A stretch of DNA of 6,035 nucleotides, taken from positions 1 to 6,035 of the forward strand of contig JAUYQT010000629.1 of assembly GCA_030697085.1 (NCBI GenBank). Direction: 5' to 3'. The notes below the pieces were generated by a model. That model had not been told where the DNA came from and did no database searches. It was given only the letters and a program-made list of their open reading frames with translations. Numbering within the stretch: position 1 is the first letter of the stretch; each line of letters opens with the position of its first letter. Below, piece after piece: positions 1 through 6,035 of the stretch. The stretch is from Azonexus sp. Lineage in GTDB: Bacteria; Pseudomonadota; Gammaproteobacteria; Burkholderiales; Rhodocyclaceae. Position numbers and translations under genes: made by a program.

Positions 1-2
1 CG

Positions 3-185
3 TGCGGTGAGAAGAAGGTCGAAGTTATTAAGGTTGTGCGTGCAGTAACCGGTTTGGGCCTCAAAGAAGCTAAAGACCTGGTTGACGGCGCTCCTAAGGC
101 AGTCAAGGAAGGCATTTCTAAAGCTGACGCAGAAGCGCTCAAAAAGCAACTTGAAGATGCCGGCGCTAAGGTTGAAGTCAAGTAA
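3..185 (+). CDS. rplL: 50S ribosomal protein L7/L12, C-terminal part (5' truncated by window edge)
   Basis: The first complete codon is TGC at 3-5, and 60 residues are read before TAA at 183-185. They form most of the L7/L12 C-terminal domain, missing only the first beta strand: [10 protein letters not shown] helix, [43 protein letters not shown]. This is the mobile stalk domain that recruits and stimulates GTPase translation factors (EF-G, EF-Tu, IF2, RF3). The factor-contacting residues known from E. coli (K65, V66, I69, K70, R73, K84) are all present at the matching places, so this is the genuine ribosomal copy. L7/L12 is usually about 120-125 aa, so roughly half lies upstream of the window. 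It is the promoter-proximal neighbour of rpoB in the same operon, separated from it by an attenuator-like spacer. The cysteine in CGEKK replaces the alanine usual there and is unremarkable. Confidence 0.97.
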   Translation, partial: CGEKKVEVIKVVRAVTGLGLKEAKDLVDGAPKAVKEGISKADAEALKKQLEDAGAKVEVK

Positions 186-201
186 TCGACTTTTGACATA
201 T

Positions 202-230
202 GGGCTGGCGGTTTTACCGTCAGCCCTTTT
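202..230 (+). terminator. Attenuator-like intrinsic terminator between rplL and rpoB
   Basis: GGGCTGGCGG (202-211) pairs with CCGTCAGCCC (217-226): ten base pairs, one of them G-U (208-220), around a five-base loop TTTTA. Four T follow at 227-230, then a mixed T-rich stretch (GTGCTTGTATT). The T-run is short, so it would be expected to terminate only partly. It starts 16 bases after the rplL stop and lies within an operon whose downstream gene has no convincing promoter of its own, which is what an attenuator needs. In E. coli a partial terminator in the equivalent spacer lowers rpoBC transcription relative to the ribosomal genes. Role here is inferred from structure and position. Confidence 0.8.
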
Positions 231-285
231 GTGCTTGTATTGCAGGTTTTACGGATATAGAAAACGAACTTGATTAAAGCCAATT

Positions 286-346
286 GGCAAACGCAAACAA
301 TGCTTTCCTGCTCCCCGAAAGGGAGGAGAGCTTGTTTGCGTTTGCC
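286..346 (+). promoter_or_regulatory. Long mRNA hairpin in the rpoB leader, probable RNase III processing site
   Basis: GGCAAACGCAAACAA (286-300) is perfectly complementary to TTGTTTGCGTTTGCC (332-346), 15 bp. After a bulged T301 the helix continues for eight pairs, one of them G-U (302-309 with 324-331), then a four-base bulge GCTC (310-313), then CCC/GGG (314-316 with 321-323) closed by a GAAA tetraloop (317-320). That gives about 26 pairs, long enough for a double-strand-specific nuclease. No T-run follows, so it is not a simple terminator. RNase III cleaves the rplL-rpoB spacer transcript in E. coli, and this hairpin sits in the same place, downstream of the attenuator and 45 bases before the rpoB start. 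The cleavage itself is inference. Confidence 0.7.
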
Positions 347-358
347 TGTTTTAACAGG
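345..358 (+). repeat. Small palindrome CCTGTTTTAACAGG beside the leader hairpin
   Basis: CCTGTT (345-350) and AACAGG (353-358) are perfect inverted repeats. As RNA this would be a weak five-pair hairpin with a TTTA loop, followed by a T-rich stretch to about 374. Its first two bases are also the last two of the long hairpin arm, so the two structures compete slightly at their junction. It could be a protein-binding palindrome, a weak secondary hairpin or chance; nothing in the sequence decides. Confidence 0.3.
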
Positions 359-391
359 TTTAACGTTTGATTTTACCTTCACGGAGTTACC

Positions 392-3300
392 ATGACTTAC
401 TCCTTCGCCGAGAAGAAACGCATTCGCAAGAGCTTCGCCAAGCGCGCTAGCGTGCTTGATGTTCCTTTCCTGCTTGCGACTCAGCTCGAATCCTTCGCCG
501 CCTTTTTGCAATCGGGAGTTCCTGCAGAAAAACGCAAGAACGAAGGCTTGCAAGCCGCGTTTACCTCGATTTTCCCAATCGTTTCGCATTCCGGAAATGC
601 CCGTCTGGAGTTTGTCAGCTTTATGCTTGGCGAGCCCGCTTTCGACGTCTCGGAGTGCCATCAGCGCGGGCTGACGTTTGCCTCATCGCTACGTGCGCGA
701 GTTCGCCTTGTGATTATGGATCGCGAAGCGCCGGATACGGTCAAGGAAGTCAAGGAGCAGGAAGTCTACATGGGTGAAATCCCCCTGATGACAACGAATG
801 GCTCTTTCGTTATCAATGGTACGGAGCGTGTCATTGTTTCCCAGTTGCATCGTTCGCCTGGCGTCTTCTTTGAGCACGACCGTGGCAAGACGCATAGTTC
901 GGGGAAGTTATTGTTCTCCGCACGAGTCATTCCTTACCGTGGCTCTTGGCTGGATTTCGAGTTTGATCCTAAAGATACGCTGTTTTTCCGCGTTGACCGC
1001 AGACGCAAAATGCCTGTCACGACCTTGCTCAAGGCAATTGGCATGTCGTCCGAAGAGATACTCGCAGAGTTCTTCGACTTCGATACATTCTTGCTAGGTA
1101 AAGATAAAACTGAATTCACCCTGATCGCTGAGCGTCTTCGCGGCGAAGTTGCTCGCTTTGACTATGTGGCACCAGATGGCAAGGTTATCGTCGCCAAAGA
1201 TAAGCGAATTACCGCCAAACATATTCGTGACATCGCTGCTGCTGGCATCAAGCAAATCGTTGTGCCAGAGGACTTTATTATTGGCCGTGTAGTTGCTCAT
1301 AATATTATCGATAAGGCTACCGGTGAAGTGGTGGCCAACGCTAATGATGAGATTACCGAGACGCTTTTGGCTAGTTTGCGCGAAGCGGAAATTCAGACCG
1401 TCGAGACGCTTTATACCAATGATCTCGATCGCGGTGCTTTTATTTCAAATACCTTGCGTGGCGATGAAACCGCATCCCGCCAAGCTGCGCGTATTGCCAT
1501 TTATCGCATGATGCGTCCTGGTGAGCCGCCGACAGAAGAGGCCGTCGAGATCCTCTTTAGAGGTCTTTTCTATTCTGACGAGCGCTATGACCTCTCCGGC
1601 GTTGGGCGGATGAAGTTTAATCGTCGTTTGGGTCGCCAGGATGTTGCTGAGTACAAAGTGATGGTTCGCGGTTTGGCCTCGCGCGCTGAAGCTGCTTTGA
1701 AAAACCTGTCGGAAGGATCTGGTTTCTCATTGCCGGTTATTCAGGACTTGGTCGCCTTGCTTCCTCACGGCCCACGGGCATTGTGCGAGAACATGACGCG
1801 CGAAGATGCTGAAGCTTTGGCTGCCAAAATAAAGCCTCTGGGCGCTAATGTCGAAGCACGCGAGCAGCTCACGCTGTCTCCACGTGACATTGTCGAAGTG
1901 ATCAAAATTTTGGTTGAGCTGCGTAATGGTCGCGGTGAAATCGACGATATCGATCACTTGGGTAATCGCCGAGTCCGTTCTGTTGGTGAATTGGCGGAAA
2001 ACCAGTTCCGTGCCGGTTTGGTACGTGTCGAACGCGCCGTCAAGGAGCGTCTGTCGCAAGCAGAGTCCGACAATCTGATGCCGCATGATTTGATCAATGC
2101 GAAGCCGATTAGCGCTGCGGTCAAGGAGTTTTTCGGCTCCAGCCAACTGTCGCAGTTTATGGATCAAACCAATCCGCTTTCGGAAATTACGCACAAGCGT
2201 CGCGTTTCCGCGCTTGGTCCGGGTGGTTTGACGCGCGAACGTGCTGGTTTTGAAGTTCGGGACGTGCATCCGACCCATTACGGTCGGGTTTGTCCCATTG
2301 AAACGCCAGAAGGTCCAAACATTGGTCTGATCAATTCGCTGGCCTTGTTTGCCCGCGTCAATGATTACGGTTTTATCGAAACCGCTTACCGCAAGGTCGT
2401 TGATTCGAAGGTCACTAACGACATTGAATACCTGTCTGCCATCGAAGAGGGTAATTACGTTGTTGCTCAGGCTAATTCACCACTTGATGACAAGGGTGGT
2501 CTCTCCGATGACCTGGTGACCTGTCGCGAGAAAGGCGAAACCATTCTTGCCGAGCCTGCACGCGTTCAGTATATGGACGTGGCGCCGAGCCAGATTGTAT
2601 CTGTTGCGGCTTCGTTGATTCCATTCCTCGAGCATGATGACGCAAACCGTGCCTTGATGGGCGCCAACATGCAACGTCAGGCCGTTCCTTGCCTGCGTCC
2701 GGAAAAGCCCCTGGTAGGTACGGGTATTGAGCGTACGGTAGCTGTCGACTCAGGTACAGCGGTAGTGGCTCGTCGTGGCGGCACGGTTGACTATGTCGAT
2801 GCTGCTCGAGTGGTCGTTCGCGTCAATGATGACGAGACGATTGCTGGCGAGGTCGGTGTTGATATCTACAATTTGATGAAGTACACCCGCTCCAATCAGA
2901 ATACCAACATCAATCAACGGCCGATGGTTCGCGTGGGCGACCATATTGCGCGAGGTGATGTGGTTGCCGATGGTGCCTCTACAGATAAGGGTGAACTTGC
3001 TCTCGGTCAGAATATGCTGATCGCCTTTATGCCATGGAATGGATACAACTTCGAAGATTCGATTTTGATCTCCGAGCGTGTGGTTGCTGAGGATCGTTAT
3101 ACCTCGATTCATATCGAAGAGCTGACTGTTGTTGCTCGTGATACCAAGCTCGGTCCAGAGGAAATTACCTGCGATATCGCCTCTTTGGGTGAGTCACAGC
3201 TATCACGCCTGGATGAGTCGGGTATTGTTTATATTGGTGCAGAGGTTGAAGCGGCTGATGTGCTGGTCGGTAAGGTAACGCCGAAGGGCGAAACCCAATT

Positions 3301-4675
3301 GACCCCCGAAGAAAAGCTGTTGCGTGCCATTTTTGGTGAGAAGGCTTCAGACGTTAAAGACACTTCATTGCGCGTGCCGTCGGGTATTGCCGGTACGGTG
3401 ATTGACGTTCAGGTCTTTACCCGCGAAGGCATTGAGCGTGATAAGCGTGCGCAGTCGATCATCGATGAGCATTTACGTCATTACAAGCTGGATCTGGCTG
3501 ACCAGATGCGTATCGTCGAGCGTGATGCATTTGCTCGAGTCGGTCGTTTAATCCTTGATAAAAAGGCCAATGGCGGCCCGAAGAAGTTGGCCAAAGGAAC
3601 AGCGATTGATCAGGCCTATCTGGATAGCATGGATCCGCACCACTGGTTTGATATTCGTCTTGCCGAGGATGAGGTCGCGCTCCAGTTGGAGCAGGTCAAG
3701 GATGGCCTGGAGCAGGCACGCAAAGACTTTGATCTGGCTTTCGAAGCCAAGCGTAAAAAACTGACCCAGGGCGATGAACTTCCGCCGGGCGTTCAAAAGA
3801 TGGTCAAGGTCTATGTGGCGGTGAAGCGTCGTCTGCAACCGGGTGACAAGATGGCGGGGCGTCACGGTAACAAGGGCGTCGTGTCGCGTATCCTGCCGGT
3901 AGAAGATATGCCACATATGGCCGATGGGAGCCCGGTTGATATCGTGCTCAATCCACTTGGCGTGCCTTCGCGAATGAACGTAGGTCAGATTCTTGAAGTT
4001 CACCTTGGTCTGGCAGCCAAAGGTCTTGGTCACAAGATCGGCGCCATGCTGCGCGCTCAAGGTAGCGTTACGGAAATGCGTGGCTTCCTCGATCAGATCT
4101 ATAACTCTAGCGGCAAGTCTGAAAATCTCGATGAATTGAACGATGCCGAGGTAATGGAGATGGCCTCCAACCTGAAGGGCGGCGTACCGTTCGCGACTCC
4201 GGTTTTCGACGGTGCCAAGGAAGAGGAAATTAAGGCCATGCTGGCACTCGCCGGTATGCCATCCTCCGGTCAAATGACCTTGTTTGATGGCCGTACGGGC
4301 GAAGCTTTTGATCGTCCTGTCACGGTAGGGTATATGCATTACCTGAAACTCCATCACTTGGTAGATGACAAAATGCATGCACGATCAACCGGACCCTATT
4401 CACTGGTAACCCAGCAGCCGCTGGGTGGTAAGGCTCAGTTCGGTGGTCAGCGCTTCGGGGAAATGGAAGTGTGGGCCCTGGAAGCTTATGGTGCATCCTA
4501 TGTACTGCAGGAAATGCTGACCGTGAAGTCCGATGACGTGAATGGTCGTACGAAGGTGTACGAAAATATCGTCAAGGGCGAGCACAGGATTGATGCCGGC
4601 ATGCCGGAATCTTTCAATGTGCTGGTCAAAGAAATTCGTTCGCTGGCGATCGACATCGATCTGGAACGTTACTGA
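392..4675 (+). CDS. rpoB: DNA-directed RNA polymerase subunit beta, with an extra L7/L12-like domain
   Basis: Complete beta subunit of core RNA polymerase, 1427 aa. The ATG at 392 gives the conserved [10 protein letters not shown] start and has GGAG at 383-386, five bases upstream. In order: protrusion and lobe with the proteobacterial SI1-type insertion (about residues 225-345), an unusual L7/L12-like insert (416-493), [10 protein letters not shown] (518-527) of the core-recognition element, rifampicin region (582-608), NFEDS with E888/D889, SI2-type insertion (about 1012-1125), [12 protein letters not shown] with the active-site lysines K1153 and K1161 (E. coli K1065, K1073), H1322 (E. coli H1237) and the conserved C-terminal flap/clamp segment ending ERY. 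Against E. coli (1342 aa) the offset is +4 before the insert, +75 after it, +88 after SI2 and +85 at the end. No frameshift, intein or internal stop. VKE at 120-122 matches the Mfd-contact IKE of E. coli. Followed after 21 bp by rpoC, with which it is surely co-transcribed. Confidence 0.99.
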   Translation: MTYSFAEKKRIRKSFAKRASVLDVPFLLATQLESFAAFLQSGVPAEKRKNEGLQAAFTSIFPIVSHSGNARLEFVSFMLGEPAFDVSECHQRGLTFASSLRARVRLVIMDREAPDTVKEVKEQEVYMGEIPLMTTNGSFVINGTERVIVSQLHRSPGVFFEHDRGKTHSSGKLLFSARVIPYRGSWLDFEFDPKDTLFFRVDRRRKMPVTTLLKAIGMSSEEILAEFFDFDTFLLGKDKTEFTLIAERLRGEVARFDYVAPDGKVIVAKDKRITAKHIRDIAAAGIKQIVVPEDFIIGRVVAHNIIDKATGEVVANANDEITETLLASLREAEIQTVETLYTNDLDRGAFISNTLRGDETASRQAARIAIYRMMRPGEPPTEEAVEILFRGLFYSDERYDLSGVGRMKFNRRLGRQDVAEYKVMVRGLASRAEAALKNLSEGSGFSLPVIQDLVALLPHGPRALCENMTREDAEALAAKIKPLGANVEAREQLTLSPRDIVEVIKILVELRNGRGEIDDIDHLGNRRVRSVGELAENQFRAGLVRVERAVKERLSQAESDNLMPHDLINAKPISAAVKEFFGSSQLSQFMDQTNPLSEITHKRRVSALGPGGLTRERAGFEVRDVHPTHYGRVCPIETPEGPNIGLINSLALFARVNDYGFIETAYRKVVDSKVTNDIEYLSAIEEGNYVVAQANSPLDDKGGLSDDLVTCREKGETILAEPARVQYMDVAPSQIVSVAASLIPFLEHDDANRALMGANMQRQAVPCLRPEKPLVGTGIERTVAVDSGTAVVARRGGTVDYVDAARVVVRVNDDETIAGEVGVDIYNLMKYTRSNQNTNINQRPMVRVGDHIARGDVVADGASTDKGELALGQNMLIAFMPWNGYNFEDSILISERVVAEDRYTSIHIEELTVVARDTKLGPEEITCDIASLGESQLSRLDESGIVYIGAEVEAADVLVGKVTPKGETQLTPEEKLLRAIFGEKASDVKDTSLRVPSGIAGTVIDVQVFTREGIERDKRAQSIIDEHLRHYKLDLADQMRIVERDAFARVGRLILDKKANGGPKKLAKGTAIDQAYLDSMDPHHWFDIRLAEDEVALQLEQVKDGLEQARKDFDLAFEAKRKKLTQGDELPPGVQKMVKVYVAVKRRLQPGDKMAGRHGNKGVVSRILPVEDMPHMADGSPVDIVLNPLGVPSRMNVGQILEVHLGLAAKGLGHKIGAMLRAQGSVTEMRGFLDQIYNSSGKSENLDELNDAEVMEMASNLKGGVPFATPVFDGAKEEEIKAMLALAGMPSSGQMTLFDGRTGEAFDRPVTVGYMHYLKLHHLVDDKMHARSTGPYSLVTQQPLGGKAQFGGQRFGEMEVWALEAYGASYVLQEMLTVKSDDVNGRTKVYENIVKGEHRIDAGMPESFNVLVKEIRSLAIDIDLERY
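1637..1870 (+). other. L7/L12 C-terminal-domain-like insert within RpoB (residues 416-493)
   Basis: Conserved beta sequence stops at [10 protein letters not shown] (406-415) and resumes at TLSPRDI (494-500). Between them are 78 residues where E. coli has about 7. Residues 420-490 align with the L7/L12 C-terminal domain: strand E420-Y421-x-V423 (E-F-x-V in L7/L12), helix with K437, turn G444-x-x-L447, DLV 452-454, P458, then a three-residue insertion HGP, R462-A463-L464, DAEAL 472-476, and G484-A485-N486-V487-E488 as last strand. Against the rplL tail of this window I count by hand about 18 identities in 57 positions with one gap. Reading frame and base composition are continuous with the gene. 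The fold assignment is inferred from this alignment; E. coli numbering puts the insertion at about residues 411-420, at the end of the lobe and before the core-recognition element. Function unknown. Confidence 0.8.
2135..2215 (+). other. Rifampicin-binding region of RpoB (wild-type residues)
   Basis: Residues 582-608, from [11 protein letters not shown] to SAL. All main rifampicin contact or resistance positions carry the sensitive-type residue: Q588, D591, S597, H601, R604, S606 and L608, equal to E. coli 513, 516, 522, 526, 529, 531 and 533 (constant offset 75). The expectation is a rifampicin-sensitive polymerase, if the drug enters the cell. Confidence 0.93.
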
Positions 4676-4693
4676 TTTAGGGCTGGGAGTTAA

Positions 4694-6035
<1,342 letters not shown>

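Noticed and set aside
193..198. TTGACA, a perfect -35 hexamer just after rplL
   Set aside because: No acceptable -10 box lies 16-18 bases downstream (the region is the GC-rich terminator stem). The match is probably chance.
235..261. TTGTAT ... TATAGA as a possible rpoB promoter
   Set aside because: The -35 is poor and the spacer is only 15 bases. Not enough to call a promoter, though a weak internal start cannot be excluded.
82..273. 63-codon + strand frame overlapping the rplL end and the attenuator
   Set aside because: It is out of frame with the strongly conserved rplL tail, which explains the first 100 bases, and the remainder translates the terminator hairpin.
1637..1870. Insert considered as an intein or mobile insertion
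   Set aside because: It is too short for an intein, has no splice-junction Cys/Ser...His-Asn signature, no flanking repeats, and stays in frame as a compact domain.
1727..2278. 183-codon open frame on the - strand covering the RpoB insert and rifampicin region
   Set aside because: Antisense shadow of rpoB with no recognisable domain or ribosome binding site. Its overlap with the insert is coincidental.
3548..4378. 276-codon open frame on the - strand inside rpoB
   Set aside because: It is fully antisense to the conserved SI2-to-C-terminal part of rpoB, is rich in His/Gln/Arg as expected from reversed codons, and matches no family I recognise. A shadow of rpoB codon bias.

Overview
This window is part of the conserved L7/L12 - RNA polymerase operon (the rplKAJL-rpoBC type) of a proteobacterium, read entirely on the + strand. 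It holds the last 60 codons of rplL, a 206-bp regulatory spacer, a complete rpoB, a 21-bp spacer, and the first 446 codons of rpoC, which runs off the right edge. The beta-subunit ends and signature blocks (start [10 protein letters not shown], end ERY, the wording of the flanks of the rifampicin region) read most like Betaproteobacteria, and Rhodocyclales or a relative is my best guess. That placement is from memory of family sequences, not from a search.

Layout: 3-185, rplL tail. 186-391, leader of rpoB: a GC-rich hairpin followed by four T (attenuator-like), then a long near-perfect hairpin closed by a GAAA loop (RNase III-site-like), then the rpoB Shine-Dalgarno. This is the same order of elements as known for the E. 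coli rplL-rpoB spacer, where partial termination and RNase III cleavage set the ratio of ribosomal protein to polymerase mRNA. 392-4675, rpoB, 1427 codons. 4697-6035, rpoC start, with its zinc ribbon and sigma-binding clamp helices; the window stops about 12 residues before the catalytic NADFDGD loop. No mobile element, tRNA, CRISPR array or additional gene was found.

The one real surprise is inside RpoB. About 78 residues (416-493) stand where E. coli beta has about 7, and this segment aligns almost from end to end with the C-terminal domain of ribosomal protein L7/L12, whose own gene lies just upstream. The fold-defining positions match (E-[FY]-x-V strand, G-x-x-L turn, DLV, DAEAL, GA-x-VE), while several residues that L7/L12 uses to touch translation factors are changed. 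So this RNA polymerase seems to carry an L7/L12-like domain spliced into the beta lobe just before the core-recognition-element region. Relative to E. coli beta (1342 aa) the insert explains +71 of the +85 residues of extra length. Whether this has been described before I cannot tell from here.
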